This document shows positions 53,469 through 63,464 of a stretch of DNA of 64,000 nt, one piece after another; the first letter of the stretch is position 1, and the number at the start of each line of letters is the position of its first letter. This stretch comes from Rhodococcus antarcticus (lineage in GTDB: Bacteria; Actinomycetota; Actinomycetes; Mycobacteriales; Mycobacteriaceae): positions 1,922,001 through 1,986,000 of the forward strand of contig NZ_CP110615.1 in NCBI RefSeq assembly GCF_026153295.1. Direction: 5' to 3'. A program made the translations under genes and the position numbers. The notes under the pieces were generated by a model, which did no database searches, was not told where the DNA came from, and worked only from the letters and a program-made list of their open reading frames with translations.

Positions 53469-54086
53469 TCAGGCGCCGACGTCGCCGGAGGCCGGCTCGA
53501 GGCTGTCGAGCACGGCCTGCGACACAGCCTTCATCGTCGTCCGCCGGTCCATGGCCGCACGCTGGATCCACCGGAAGGCCTCGGGCTCGCTCAGCGACTG
53601 CGACTCCATCAGCGCACCCTTGGCGCGCTCGACCACCTTGCGGGTCTCCAGGCGGTCGCTGAGGTCGGCCACCTCACCCTCGAGCGCCACCATCTCGGCG
53701 AAGCGGCTGGCCGCGAGCTCGATCGCGGGCACGAGGTCGGCCTTGGAGAACGGCTTGACGAGGTAGGCCATGGCGCCGGCGTCGCGGGCACGCTCCACGA
53801 GCTCGCGCTGGCTGAAGGCGGTCAGGATGACGACGGGGGCGAGGCGCTTCGCCGCGATCTCCTGGGCTGCGTCGATGCCGTCGCGCCGGGGCATCTTGAC
53901 GTCCATGATCACCATGTCCGGGCGGTGCTCGGTGGTCAGCTCCACCGCCTCCTGGCCGTCCCTGGCCTCGGCGACCACGTCGTAGCCCTCCTCGCGGAGC
54001 ATCTCCACGAGGTCGAGCCGGATCAGCGCCTCGTCCTCGGCCACCAGGACCCGCCGGGTGGGTGTGCCTGCGTCGTTGGTGCTCAC
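53469..54086 (-). CDS. pdtaR: ANTAR-domain response regulator (PdtaR type)
   Basis: 205 residues. The receiver domain has the acidic pair Glu18-Asp19, phospho-acceptor Asp62 (MDVKMP) and Lys111 (VKPFSK). The C-terminal ANTAR helices (about 140-195, RKVVERAKGALMESQSLSEPEAFRWIQRAAMD) bind dual hexaloop RNA hairpins and act by antitermination when phosphorylated. In mycobacteria the cognate kinase PdtaS is encoded elsewhere, and none is seen here. GGAGGA upstream supports the GTG at 54086. A short inverted repeat (53449-53463) lies just after its stop. Confidence 0.93.
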   Translation of the reverse strand: MSTNDAGTPTRRVLVAEDEALIRLDLVEMLREEGYDVVAEARDGQEAVELTTEHRPDMVIMDVKMPRRDGIDAAQEIAAKRLAPVVILTAFSQRELVERARDAGAMAYLVKPFSKADLVPAIELAASRFAEMVALEGEVADLSDRLETRKVVERAKGALMESQSLSEPEAFRWIQRAAMDRRTTMKAVSQAVLDSLEPASGDVGA

Positions 54087-54169
54087 CTGGGGTCCTCCGT
54101 GGCGTGGATGAAGACCCAACCTACCGGGGTCGGCCGGCCGGTCTCCGCTTCTCTAGAGTGAACCGGCAC

Positions 54170-54243
54170 GCCCTCGTGGCCCAACTGGCAGAGGCAACGG
54201 ACTCAAAACCCGTACGGTGTCGGTTCGAATCCGACCGGGGGCA
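54170..54243 (+). tRNA. tRNA with CAA anticodon (Leu by anticodon), short variable loop
   Basis: A full cloverleaf of 74 nt. The acceptor stem GCCCTCG pairs with CGGGGGC (one U-G), the D-arm has a 3-bp stem, and the T-arm is GTCGG/CCGAC with TTCGAAT loop. The anticodon loop CTCAAAA is at 54202-54208 with anticodon CAA at 54204-54206. The anticodon stem's last pair is an A-C mismatch (54201/54209). The variable region is only 5 nt, class I-like, whereas bacterial leucine tRNAs normally have a long variable arm. The discriminator is A and CCA is not encoded. It reads UUG by anticodon; charging identity needs proof. Confidence 0.85.
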
Positions 54244-54246
54244 CGC

Positions 54247-54669
54247 TCACCAGCGCCGGAAGCTCCGGTCGCGACCGGGTTTTTCCGCCGCGCGGCGCAG
54301 GCTCAGCTCCGCCCCGCGCACGAGCTCGCGGTGGTCGCGGCGCTCGGCGTCGGCGCGGGTCCCCACCTCGGCGGGGATCCCGTGCTTGAGCAGACGGTGC
54401 GCGCGGGTCTCCTCGAGGTAGGAGACCGAGACGTACAGGCACCCCACGAGCACCAGGAAGGGCAGCGACGCCCTCAGCAGGAGAGGACCCGGCAGGGCGA
54501 GCAGCAGCAGCGTGGGCGCCCACTGGGCGAGGGTGCGAACGAGGTGGCGCAGCACCCACCGGTCACCGGTGAGGTCCTCGAGCACCCACGGGCGCAGCTC
54601 GGCGGGCAGGCCGCGGCCGAAGGCGTAGCCGAGCCACTGCCACGGGGTCGGTCGCAGGCGCTCGCTCAC
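54247..54669 (-). CDS. DUF5313 family membrane protein
   Basis: 140 residues. The opening RPTPWQWLGYAFGRGLPAELRPWVLEDLTGDRWVLRH region is the conserved DUF5313 N-terminus. Two transmembrane helices (about 53-70 and 72-90) follow, then a basic cytoplasmic tail. Function unknown. GTG 54669 gives the family start; GTG 54678 is also possible. It begins about 10 bases after tesB on the same strand and ends next to the tRNA on the opposite strand. Confidence 0.75.
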   Translation of the reverse strand: MSERLRPTPWQWLGYAFGRGLPAELRPWVLEDLTGDRWVLRHLVRTLAQWAPTLLLLALPGPLLLRASLPFLVLVGCLYVSVSYLEETRAHRLLKHGIPAEVGTRADAERRDHRELVRGAELSLRRAAEKPGRDRSFRRW

Positions 54670-54679
54670 TGCGACCACG

Positions 54680-55573
54680 CTAGGACACCCGGGCGGGCTC
54701 CGCTGGACCAGCGACGTGCAGCAGGCCCTCCTGGACCACGGTGGCGAGCAGCTCGCCCGTGACGGAGAAGAAGCGACCGGTGGCCAACCCGCGGGAGCCC
54801 GAGGCCGTGGGCGACTCGCAGTCGTAGAGCACCCACTCGTCGGCCCGGAACGGGCGGTGGAACCACATCGCGTGGTCCAGGCTCGCCCCGCGCACCCGGT
54901 CCAGCCCCCAGGCGACCCCGTGCGCGGAGAGCACCGAGTCCAGCAGCGTCATGTCGGAGGCGTAGGCCAGCACGCACACCTGCAGCAGCGGGTCGTCGGG
55001 CAGCGCACCGTCAGCGCGCATCCACACCTGGTTGCGGGCCGTCCGCGCACCGGACTCCCGCGCCACCCACGGCGGGTCGTTGACGTAGCGCACGTCGATG
55101 GGCCGCGGGCCGGTCGCCACCGGCCCGATCCGCTCCTCGTAGCCCGCCACCCGCTCGGCGAAGCGTGGCAGGTCCTCGGGGCCCGGAACGTCCGGCGCGG
55201 CCGTGGTGTGCTCGATGCCGGCCTGCACCAGCTGGAACGACGCCGACAGCGTGAAGATCGCCTTCCCGTGCTGCACGGCGGTGACCCGTCGGGTGGCGAA
55301 GGACCGCCCGTCGCGAACCCTGTCCACCATGTAGACGATGGGCACGCGGGGATCCCCGGCCCGGATGAAGTAGGCGTGCAGGGAGTGCACGTGGCGGTCG
55401 TCGGGCACGGTGCGCCCGGCCGCGACCAGGGCCTGTCCGGCCACCTGGCCGCCGAACACCCGGGTCGAGCGGTGCTCCGGGCTCACGCCGCGGTAGATGT
55501 CGTCCTCGATGCGTTCGAGGTCGAGCAGCGCGACGAGCTGGTCGAGCACCTCCTGGGCGGCGGGAGCACTCAC
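54680..55573 (-). CDS. tesB: Acyl-CoA thioesterase II
   Basis: 297 residues with two tandem hot-dog domains of the TesB family. The N-terminal RVFGGQVAGQALVAAGRTV and HSLHAYFIRAGDP blocks and the C-terminal HGVAWGLDRVRGASLDHAMWFHRPF block carry the conserved active-site region. It cleaves medium/long-chain acyl-CoA to fatty acid and CoA. It starts at GTG 39 bases after pyk and probably shares its transcript. The pyk-tesB pairing is also, as I recall, found in mycobacteria. Confidence 0.93.
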   Translation of the reverse strand: MSAPAAQEVLDQLVALLDLERIEDDIYRGVSPEHRSTRVFGGQVAGQALVAAGRTVPDDRHVHSLHAYFIRAGDPRVPIVYMVDRVRDGRSFATRRVTAVQHGKAIFTLSASFQLVQAGIEHTTAAPDVPGPEDLPRFAERVAGYEERIGPVATGPRPIDVRYVNDPPWVARESGARTARNQVWMRADGALPDDPLLQVCVLAYASDMTLLDSVLSAHGVAWGLDRVRGASLDHAMWFHRPFRADEWVLYDCESPTASGSRGLATGRFFSVTGELLATVVQEGLLHVAGPAEPARVS

Positions 55574-55612
55574 GCGACCGGCCCCACGGTGGCGGCTCTC
55601 ACGCCACCGTCC

Positions 55613-57037
55613 TCACGCATGGTCCTCCTCGCCGAGGCGGTGCACGTGGATGAGGTTGGTCGAGCCCACCGTGTTGGGGGGCGAGCCCGCGACGATGACG
55701 ACCAGGTCACCACGGGAGTAGCGGCCCATCTCCAGCATGGACTCGTCGACCTGGCGGACCATCTCGTCGGTGGACTCCACCATGGGCACCAGGAAGGTCT
55801 CGGTGCCCCAGGTCATGGAGAGCTGGCTGCGCACCTCGGGCAGGGGGGTGAAGGCGAGCAGCGGCAGGTTGGTGTGCAGCCGGGCGAGCCGGCGCACCGT
55901 GTCCCCCGACTGGGTGAAGGCCACCAGGGCGGCCGCGTCGAGCCGCTCCCCGATGTCGCGCGCCGCGTAGGAGAGCACGCCGCGCTTGGTGCGGGGCACG
56001 TGGTTCAGCGGCGGCACCACGGTGGACTCGGTCTCCACCGCGGTGACGATGCGGGCCATGGTGCGGACGGTCTCGAAGGGGAACGCCCCGACCGAGGTCT
56101 CGCCGGAGAGCATCACGGCATCGGCCCCGTCCAGCACCGCGTTGGCGACGTCGGAGGCCTCCGCGCGGGTGGGTCGGGAGTTCGTGATCATCGACTCGAG
56201 CATCTGGGTCGCGACGATGACGGGCTTCGCGTTCTCGCGGGCGATCTGGATGGCCCGCTTCTGCACGATCGGGACCTGCTCGAGCGGCAGCTCCACCCCG
56301 AGGTCACCCCGGGCGACCATGACGGCGTCGAAGGCCAGCACGATGGCCTCGAGGTTCTCGACGGCCTCCGGCTTCTCCAGCTTGGCGATGACCGGCAGGC
56401 GGCGGCTGCCGACCCGGTCCATCACCTGGTGGACGAGGTCGATGTCGGCGGGGGAGCGCACGAAGGACAGCGCGATGAAGTCCACGCCGAGGCTCAGCGC
56501 GAACTCCAGGTCGGCGATGTCCTTCTCGCTCATGGCCGGGACCGAGACGTTCATGCCCGGCAGCGAGAGCCCCTTGTTGTTGCTCACCGGGCCGCCCTCG
56601 ACCACCTCGCACACCACGTCGTCACCATCGATGGCCGTGACGACGAGCGCGACCTTGCCGTCGTCGACGAGCAGCCGGTCGCCGGGACGGGCATCGGCGG
56701 CGAGCTGGTCGTAGGTGGTCGAGACACGGTCGTGGGTGCCCTCGCAGGGGGCGACGGTGACCCGCACGGTCTCCCCGTTGGCCCACACCACCGGTCCGTC
56801 GACGAAGCGGCCGAGACGGATCTTGGGGCCCTGCAGGTCGGCCAGGACGCCCACGGCACGCCCGGTCTCGTCGGCCGCGGCACGGACCATCCGGTACATG
56901 GCCTCGTGGTCGGCGTGGCTGCCGTGGCTGAAGTTGAGCCGCGCCACGTCCATCCCGCTCTCGACGAGCTCGCGGACCTTCTCGGGGGTCCCGACAGCAG
57001 GACCCATGGTGCAGACGATCTTCGCGCGACGGCTCAC
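55613..57037 (-). CDS. pyk: Pyruvate kinase
   Basis: 474 residues. The phosphate/K+ site RLNFSHGSH (about 33-41), the active-site segment IAKLEKPEAVEN with the catalytic lysine, the metal site MVARGDLGVELP and the C-terminal allosteric domain (TQSGDTVRRLARLHTNLPLLAFTP) are intact. It converts phosphoenolpyruvate and ADP to pyruvate and ATP. It starts at GTG 57037 about 88 bp after gltD, so it may have a separate promoter. Confidence 0.95.
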   Translation of the reverse strand: MSRRAKIVCTMGPAVGTPEKVRELVESGMDVARLNFSHGSHADHEAMYRMVRAAADETGRAVGVLADLQGPKIRLGRFVDGPVVWANGETVRVTVAPCEGTHDRVSTTYDQLAADARPGDRLLVDDGKVALVVTAIDGDDVVCEVVEGGPVSNNKGLSLPGMNVSVPAMSEKDIADLEFALSLGVDFIALSFVRSPADIDLVHQVMDRVGSRRLPVIAKLEKPEAVENLEAIVLAFDAVMVARGDLGVELPLEQVPIVQKRAIQIARENAKPVIVATQMLESMITNSRPTRAEASDVANAVLDGADAVMLSGETSVGAFPFETVRTMARIVTAVETESTVVPPLNHVPRTKRGVLSYAARDIGERLDAAALVAFTQSGDTVRRLARLHTNLPLLAFTPLPEVRSQLSMTWGTETFLVPMVESTDEMVRQVDESMLEMGRYSRGDLVVIVAGSPPNTVGSTNLIHVHRLGEEDHA

Positions 57038-57125
57038 GTCTGCACACCCTAGTCCTGCGGTCGGGGTCCCGTCATGACCGATCCAGAAGGATCGCCCGGG
57101 TGGCGAGGTCGGAGCCCTCCGGCGC

Positions 57126-58628
57126 TCAGATCACCGCGAGCGGGAGCGCCGTGGGGTGCACGGGGGACGGCAGGTCGGAGGTGCCGGTGAGGAACGTGTC
57201 GACCGCGTGCGCCACCGATCGACCCTCGGCGATCGCCCACACCACCAGCGAGGCGCCGCGGTGGGCGTCCCCGCAGACGAACACCCCGGGTGCGGTGGTC
57301 TGCCAGTCCGGGCCGCAGCTCAGCGAGCCTCGCCCGTTGAGCTCCAGGCCCAGCTCGTCCAGCAGGACCATCGGCTGCACCCCGGCGAAGCCGATGGCCA
57401 GCAGCGCCAGGTCGCACGGCAGCTCGACGCGCTCGCCCACCGCCGAGGTGACCCGTCGGCCGTCGACGTCCCTGCTGACCTCCACCTCGCTCAGCACCAT
57501 CGCCCGCACGTGGCCCCGGTCGTCGCCGAGGAACTCCTGCACCGCCACCGCGAACCGGCGCGATCCGCCCTCCGCGTGCGCGGGGTAGCTGCGCAGGAGC
57601 ACGGGCCACGATGGCCACGGGGAGCGGTCGTCGTCCCGCTCGGCCGGGGGCTGCGGGTAGATGTCCAGCTGGGTGACCGATGCGGCCCCCTGCCGGTGGG
57701 CGGTGCCCAGGCAGTCCGCCGCGGTGTCGCCGCCACCGATGATGACGACGTGCTTGCCGGCGGCCGAGAGGGTGGTGCGCCCGTCACCCTCCAGCTCGTG
57801 GTTGGACGGCACCAGGTGCTCCATCGCCAGGTGGACCCCCTCGAGGTGGCGCCCGGCGAGCTCGTCGTCGTCCCGACCACGCAGGGCCCCCAGGGCCAGG
57901 ACCACGGCGCCGTGCCGCGCGCGGAGCTGCTCGACCGTCAGGTCGACGCCCACCTCGCAGTCGGTCACGAACCGGGTGCCCTCGGCCCGCATCTGGAGCA
58001 GGCGCTGGTCGAGCACCGCCTTCTCCATCTTGAACTCGGGGATGCCGTAGCGCAGCAGTCCCCCGATCCGGTCGTCGCGCTCGTACACCGTGACGTCGTG
58101 CCCGGCACGGGTGAGCTGCTGGGCGGCGGCGAGGCCGGCGGGTCCCGATCCCACCACCGCGACGCTGCGACCCGAGCTGACCGTGGGCGGCTGCGGCTCG
58201 ACGATGCCGGCCCGCCACGCCTCGTCGGCGATGGACTGCTCGATCCGCTTGATGGCCACGGCTCCGCCGGAGACCGGCGAGATGGCCAGCACGCAGGCGG
58301 CCTCGCACGGGGCGGGGCACAGCCGGCCGGTGAACTCCGGGAAGTTGTTGGTGGCGTGCAGCCGCTCGCTGGCGGCGGCCCACCGACCACGGCGGGCCAG
58401 GTCGTTCCACTCGGGGATGAGGTTTCCCAGCGGGCAGCCCGCGGACCCGCTGTGGCAGAACGGGATCCCGCAGTCCATGCACCGGCTGGCCTGCTCGGCC
58501 ACCTCGGCGCGCAGCTCGGCCCGGGGCAGGTCCACGTACACCTCGGACCAGTCGCCGACCCGCTCCTGGGCCGGCCGCTTGGCCGCCTCCGTGCGAGCGG
58601 CGGTGAGGAAGCCGAAGGGATCAGCCAC
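57126..58628 (-). CDS. gltD: Glutamate synthase (NADPH) small subunit
   Basis: 500 residues. N-terminal cysteine clusters (CMDCGIPFC, then GCPLGN and [10 protein letters not shown]) bind the two [4Fe-4S] centres. FAD-binding [13 protein letters not shown] and NADPH-binding [12 protein letters not shown] motifs follow. It passes electrons from NADPH to GltB. The GTG at 58628 overlaps the gltB stop by 8 bases, so the subunits are made in a coupled 1:1 fashion. Confidence 0.95.
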   Translation of the reverse strand: MADPFGFLTAARTEAAKRPAQERVGDWSEVYVDLPRAELRAEVAEQASRCMDCGIPFCHSGSAGCPLGNLIPEWNDLARRGRWAAASERLHATNNFPEFTGRLCPAPCEAACVLAISPVSGGAVAIKRIEQSIADEAWRAGIVEPQPPTVSSGRSVAVVGSGPAGLAAAQQLTRAGHDVTVYERDDRIGGLLRYGIPEFKMEKAVLDQRLLQMRAEGTRFVTDCEVGVDLTVEQLRARHGAVVLALGALRGRDDDELAGRHLEGVHLAMEHLVPSNHELEGDGRTTLSAAGKHVVIIGGGDTAADCLGTAHRQGAASVTQLDIYPQPPAERDDDRSPWPSWPVLLRSYPAHAEGGSRRFAVAVQEFLGDDRGHVRAMVLSEVEVSRDVDGRRVTSAVGERVELPCDLALLAIGFAGVQPMVLLDELGLELNGRGSLSCGPDWQTTAPGVFVCGDAHRGASLVVWAIAEGRSVAHAVDTFLTGTSDLPSPVHPTALPLAVI

Positions 58629-61600
58629 GAGCTGCCTCCATGATCGCTGCGTCCACGTCGCGGCCCTGCGCCCGCGCCGCGCGGGTGGCGTCGAGCACCC
58701 GCTGGTAGTCCACCGGCATCACCTTGGTGAAGGCGGCGCTGCGCCGCGGCCAGTCGGCGAGCAGGGAGCCCGCCACGGTGGAGCCCGTCCAGCGCTGGTG
58801 CGCCGAGACGGTGTCGAACAGCCACGCCAGGTCCTCGGTGCCGGGCTCCTGCAGGCGCACCATCGCCGGGTTCACCTTCCCGCCGTCGAGGTCGAGCACG
58901 AACGCCGTGCCTCCGCTCATGCCCGCCGCGAGGTTGCGCCCCGTCGGGCCCAGGACCACCACGCGCCCGCCCGTCATGTACTCGCACGCGTGGTCGCCGA
59001 CACCCTCGACCACGAGGTCGGCACCGGAGTTGCGCACCCCGAAGCGCTCCCCCGCCGTGCCGCACAGGAACATCTCCCCCGAGGTGGCGCCGTAGCCGAT
59101 GGTGTTGCCCGCGATCACCTGTGCCTGCTCGGCGAAGGCCGAGTCGGCGTGCGGCCGCACCACGATCCGACCCCCGGACAGTCCCTTGCCCACGTAGTCG
59201 TTGGCGTCGCCGGTCAGCTCGATGGTGATGCCCGGCGGCAGGAACGCCCCGAGGGACTGCCCGGCCGAGCCGGTGAGCTCGACGGTGACCGTGCCCTCGG
59301 GCAGGCCGGCCGCGCCGTAGCGCCGGGTGACCTCCGCGCCGAGCAGGGTGCCGACGGTGCGGTTGACGTTGCGCACCGGCAGCTGGAGCCGCACCTGGTG
59401 GGCGTCCTCCAGCGCTGCGTCGGCGAGCTGGATCAGCGTGCGGTCCAGCGCGTGCTCGAGGCCGTGCTCCTGGCCCCGGGTGCGCCGGCGCTGCGGCAGG
59501 GGCCCACCGTCCGGGCCGGTGGGCACGGCGAAGATCGGGGTGAGGTCCAGGCCCTGGCTCTTCCAGTGCGCCACGGCCGGATCGGTGTCCAGCACGTCGG
59601 CGCGACCCACGGCCTCGTCGATGCTCCGGAATCCGAGCTCGGACAGCAGCACCCGCACCTCGTCGGCGATGAACCGGAAGAACTCGACGACGAACTCGGG
59701 CTTGCCGGTGTACCGCTTGCGCAGCTCGGGGTTCTGGGTGGCCACCCCCACGGGGCAGGTGTCCAGGTGGCAGACGCGCATCATGATGCAGCCGGCCACG
59801 ATGAGCGGGGCGGTGGAGAAGCCGAACTCCTCCGCGCCGAGCAGGGCGGCCACCACCACGTCGCGGCCGGTGCGCAGCGCGCCGTCCACCTGCACGGTGA
59901 TCCGGTCGCGCAGGCCGTTGAGCACCAGCGTCTGCTGGGTGTCGGCCAGGCCGATCTCCCAGGGCGCCCCGGCGTGCTTGAGCGAGGTCAGCGGGGAAGC
60001 CCCCGTGCCGCCGTCGTGACCGGAGACCAGCACCACGTCCGCGTGCGCCTTGCTGACCCCGGCGGCCACCGTGCCCACGCCCAGCGAGCTCACCAGCTTG
60101 ACGTGCACACGGGCGGCGTCGTTGGCGTTCTTCAGGTCGTGGATCAGCTGGGCCAGGTCCTCGATGGAGTAGATGTCGTGGTGCGGCGGCGGCGAGATCA
60201 GCCCCACCCCCGGCGTCGAGTGCCGGGTGCGCGCGATCGACGGGCTCACCTTGTACGCGGGCAGCTGACCACCCTCGCCGGGCTTCGCGCCCTGCGCCAT
60301 CTTGATCTGGATGTCGCTGGCGTTGACGAGGTAGTCGCTGGTGACGCCGAAGCGGCCCGAGGCGACCTGCTTGACCGCGCTGCGGCGCGCGGGGTCGTGC
60401 AGGCGGTCGGCGTCCTCGCCGCCCTCGCCGCTGTTGGAGCGCGCACCGAGGGAGTTCATCGCCACGGCCATCGTCTCGTGGGCCTCCGCGGAGATGGACC
60501 CGTAGCTCATCGCCCCCGTGCTGAAGCGGGTGACGATCGACGCCACGGACTCCACCTCGTCCAGCGGCACCGCAGGACGCACGCCCTCCCGGAGCCGGAA
60601 CAACCCGCGCAGGGTGCCGCCCTCCCGGGAGAGCTCGTCGACGGCGGCGGAGTACTTCGCGAACACCTCGCGCTGGCCGGTGCGGGTGGCGTGCTGGAGC
60701 AGGAACACCGTCTCCGGGGTGAACAGGTGCAGCTCACCCTCGCGGCGGTAGGCGTACTCGCCGCCGACCTCGAGCGTGCGGTGCACCCGGTCGGTCGGGT
60801 TGTCCGGGTACGCGCGGCGGTGGCGCAGCCGCACCTCGGTGGCCAGCACGTCCAGGCCCACACCCCCCAGCTTGCTGGTGGTGCCGGTGAAGTACTCCGC
60901 CACCAGGTCCCGGTCCAGGCCGACCGCCTCGAACACCTGGGCCGCGGTGTAGGAGCCCACGGTCGAGATGCCCATCTTGCTCATCACCTTGAGCACGCCC
61001 TTGCCGAGCGCGGTGAGGTACTGGCGCACCGCCGTGCCGGCCTCGATGCCGTCGAGCTCACCGGTGTGCACCAGGTCCTCGATGGTCTCGAAGGCCAGGT
61101 AGGGGTTGACCGCCGCCGCACCGAAGCTGATGAGCAGCGCCACGTGGTGCACCTCGCGCGCGTCGCCGCTCTCCACCACGAGCGCGACACGGGTCCGCTC
61201 CCGGGTGCGCACCAGGTGGTGGTGCACCGCGGACACGGCGAGCAGCGACGGGATCGGCGCCCGGGTGTGGTCGGAGTGCCGGTCGGAGATGACCAGGGTG
61301 CGGGCGCCCGCGGCGATGGCCGTGCTGGCCGCTCGGCGCAGGTCGGCGAGGGCCTCGGCCAGACCCTCGCCGCCGCGCTCCACGTCGAACAGTCCCTCGA
61401 GCACCTGCGCGGCGAGCCCGGGCTGGTCGTGGTCGTCGTTGATGTGCACGAGCCTGGCGAGCTCGTCGTTGTCCAGCACCGGCCAGGGCAGCACGATCTG
61501 CCGGCAGGAGGCCGGCCCCGGGGACAGCAGGTTCTGCTCCGGACCCATGACGCGGGCCACCGAGGTCACGATCTCCTCCCGGATGGCGTCCAGCGGCGGG

Positions 61601-63195
61601 TTGGTGACCTGGGCGAACAGCTGGGCGAAGTAGTCGTAGAGCAACCGGGACCGCTGGGAGAGCACCGCCACCGGGGTGTCGGTGCCCATCGACCCGATGG
61701 GCTCCGCGCCGCTGGCTGCCATCGGTCCGAGCAGCAGCTTCAGCTCCTCCTCGGTGTAGCCGAAGGCCACCTGCCGCCGCACCACCGACTCGTGGGTGTT
61801 CTGCACGTGCCCGCGGTCGGGCAGGGCGGCGATCTCGAGCAGCCCGGCGTGCAGCCACTCCGCGTAGGGCTCCGCGGCGGCGAGGGAACCCTTCAGCTCG
61901 TCGTCGGAGACGACCCGACCGGCGGCGGTGTCCACCAGGAACATCCGGCCGGGCTGCAGGCGGCCCTTGGCCACCACCTGGTCGGCGGGGATGTCGAGCA
62001 CGCCCGTCTCGCTGGCCAGCACGACCCTGTCGTCGACGGTCTGCCACCAGCGCGCCGGACGGAGCCCGTTGCGGTCGAGCACCGCACCCACCACCGTGCC
62101 GTCGGTGAACGTCACGCAGGCGGGACCGTCCCAGGCCTCCATGACCGAGGCGTGGAACCGGTAGAACGCCCGCCGCTCGGGGTCCATGGTCGCGTGGTTC
62201 TCCCAGGCCTCCGGGATCATCATCATCACCGCGTGCGGCAGGCTCCGGCCGCCCAGGTGCAGCAGCTCGAGCACCTCGTCGAAGGAGGCGGAGTCCGACG
62301 CGTCCGGGGTCACGACGGGGTACAGCCGCTGGAGCTCGCCGGGGATGACGTCGCTGGCCAGCAGGGCCTCACGGGCCCGCATCCGGTTGCGGTTGCCCCG
62401 GATGGTGTTGATCTCACCGTTGTGCGCGACGAACCGGAAGGGGTGCGCCAGCGGCCACGACGGGAACGTGTTGGTCGAGAAGCGGCTGTGCACGATCGCG
62501 ATGGCACTGGTGAGCCGCTCGTCGTGCAGGTCGGCGAAGTACCGGCCGAGCTGGGCGGTGGTGAGCATGCCCTTGTAGACGAGGGTGCGCGCCGAGAGCG
62601 AGGGGAAGTAGACCCCGGTGCCGTCGCGCTCGGTCGCCTCGGTGGCCTGCTCGGCCCGCTTGCGCAGGCAGAAGGCCAGTCGGTCCAGGGCGATCCCGTG
62701 CACGCCGGGAGCCTCGGCGGCCACGAACAGCTGGCTCATGTGGGGCATGCAGGACACTGCGGTGGGTCCGACGTCCGCCCCGACGGGGTCGACGGGCACC
62801 GCACGCCAGCCGAGCACGCGCAGACCCTCCTCGGCGGCGATCGACTCCACCCGGGCCACGGCGGCAGCACGGGACGAGGCCTCGGCGGGCAGGAAGCAGG
62901 TTCCCGCGGCGTAGGCGTGCTCCCCGTCCGGGGCGTCGGCGGGCAGCGGGAAGTCCACCACCGCCCGGAACATCGCGTCGGGCAGCTGCAGCAGGATGCC
63001 GGCGCCGTCACCGCTGGTGGGCTCGGAGCCGGCCGCGCCGCGGTGGGTGAGGTTCTCCAGGGCCTGCAGCCCGTCGGAGACGATCGCGTGCGAGCGGCGG
63101 CCCTTGACGTCGGCGACCATCGCGACGCCGCAGGAGTCGGCCTCCTGTGCGGGGTCGTACAGGCCCTGCGGGGCCGGGAGGGAGGAGAACAGCAC
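58621..63195 (-). CDS. gltB: Glutamate synthase large subunit
   Basis: 1524 residues from GTG 63195, supported by GGAGG 7 bases upstream. A 21-residue propeptide precedes the catalytic Cys22 ([10 protein letters not shown]) of the class II glutamine amidotransferase domain. The central domain, FMN-binding synthase domain and a [3Fe-4S] cysteine group ([13 protein letters not shown]) follow, then the C-terminal beta-helix. It makes two glutamates from glutamine and 2-oxoglutarate. The frame remains open for another 59 codons upstream, but those are arginine/proline-rich and lack a ribosome-binding site. Confidence 0.96.
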   Translation of the reverse strand: MLFSSLPAPQGLYDPAQEADSCGVAMVADVKGRRSHAIVSDGLQALENLTHRGAAGSEPTSGDGAGILLQLPDAMFRAVVDFPLPADAPDGEHAYAAGTCFLPAEASSRAAAVARVESIAAEEGLRVLGWRAVPVDPVGADVGPTAVSCMPHMSQLFVAAEAPGVHGIALDRLAFCLRKRAEQATEATERDGTGVYFPSLSARTLVYKGMLTTAQLGRYFADLHDERLTSAIAIVHSRFSTNTFPSWPLAHPFRFVAHNGEINTIRGNRNRMRAREALLASDVIPGELQRLYPVVTPDASDSASFDEVLELLHLGGRSLPHAVMMMIPEAWENHATMDPERRAFYRFHASVMEAWDGPACVTFTDGTVVGAVLDRNGLRPARWWQTVDDRVVLASETGVLDIPADQVVAKGRLQPGRMFLVDTAAGRVVSDDELKGSLAAAEPYAEWLHAGLLEIAALPDRGHVQNTHESVVRRQVAFGYTEEELKLLLGPMAASGAEPIGSMGTDTPVAVLSQRSRLLYDYFAQLFAQVTNPPLDAIREEIVTSVARVMGPEQNLLSPGPASCRQIVLPWPVLDNDELARLVHINDDHDQPGLAAQVLEGLFDVERGGEGLAEALADLRRAASTAIAAGARTLVISDRHSDHTRAPIPSLLAVSAVHHHLVRTRERTRVALVVESGDAREVHHVALLISFGAAAVNPYLAFETIEDLVHTGELDGIEAGTAVRQYLTALGKGVLKVMSKMGISTVGSYTAAQVFEAVGLDRDLVAEYFTGTTSKLGGVGLDVLATEVRLRHRRAYPDNPTDRVHRTLEVGGEYAYRREGELHLFTPETVFLLQHATRTGQREVFAKYSAAVDELSREGGTLRGLFRLREGVRPAVPLDEVESVASIVTRFSTGAMSYGSISAEAHETMAVAMNSLGARSNSGEGGEDADRLHDPARRSAVKQVASGRFGVTSDYLVNASDIQIKMAQGAKPGEGGQLPAYKVSPSIARTRHSTPGVGLISPPPHHDIYSIEDLAQLIHDLKNANDAARVHVKLVSSLGVGTVAAGVSKAHADVVLVSGHDGGTGASPLTSLKHAGAPWEIGLADTQQTLVLNGLRDRITVQVDGALRTGRDVVVAALLGAEEFGFSTAPLIVAGCIMMRVCHLDTCPVGVATQNPELRKRYTGKPEFVVEFFRFIADEVRVLLSELGFRSIDEAVGRADVLDTDPAVAHWKSQGLDLTPIFAVPTGPDGGPLPQRRRTRGQEHGLEHALDRTLIQLADAALEDAHQVRLQLPVRNVNRTVGTLLGAEVTRRYGAAGLPEGTVTVELTGSAGQSLGAFLPPGITIELTGDANDYVGKGLSGGRIVVRPHADSAFAEQAQVIAGNTIGYGATSGEMFLCGTAGERFGVRNSGADLVVEGVGDHACEYMTGGRVVVLGPTGRNLAAGMSGGTAFVLDLDGGKVNPAMVRLQEPGTEDLAWLFDTVSAHQRWTGSTVAGSLLADWPRRSAAFTKVMPVDYQRVLDATRAARAQGRDVDAAIMEAARG

Positions 63196-63464
63196 GTCGG
63201 AACCTCCGCGTCGGCGTGGGCCACGCCGCCGGCGGGGGCGGGCGGGGCCCGTGGACGCCGGGCGGCCGGAGGGCCGGGCCGACGTCAGGGATCGGTCGGG
63301 ACGACGCTGGTCGCGGAAGTGGACGGGCTCTGCGCCCAGCGGAGGCGTGCGACGCTGCACGCGGTTCGTCACCTGATCCTAACAGCCGTCACCTCGGGCC
63401 TGCTCGGCGAGACCGCCCCCGCACGACCGCCGGTCGCCGGGGAGCGCGCGGGGTCCGGGGATCC
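63196..63464. other. Intergenic region between lgt and gltB
   Basis: 269 bp containing the gltB leader. No gene with a ribosome-binding site is seen. A gltB promoter must lie here, but no clear -10/-35 pair stands out. Confidence 0.4.

Noticed and set aside
54170-54243. tRNA as an integration site for a mobile element
   Set aside because: No integrase, no repeated tRNA 3' end and only conserved housekeeping genes nearby.
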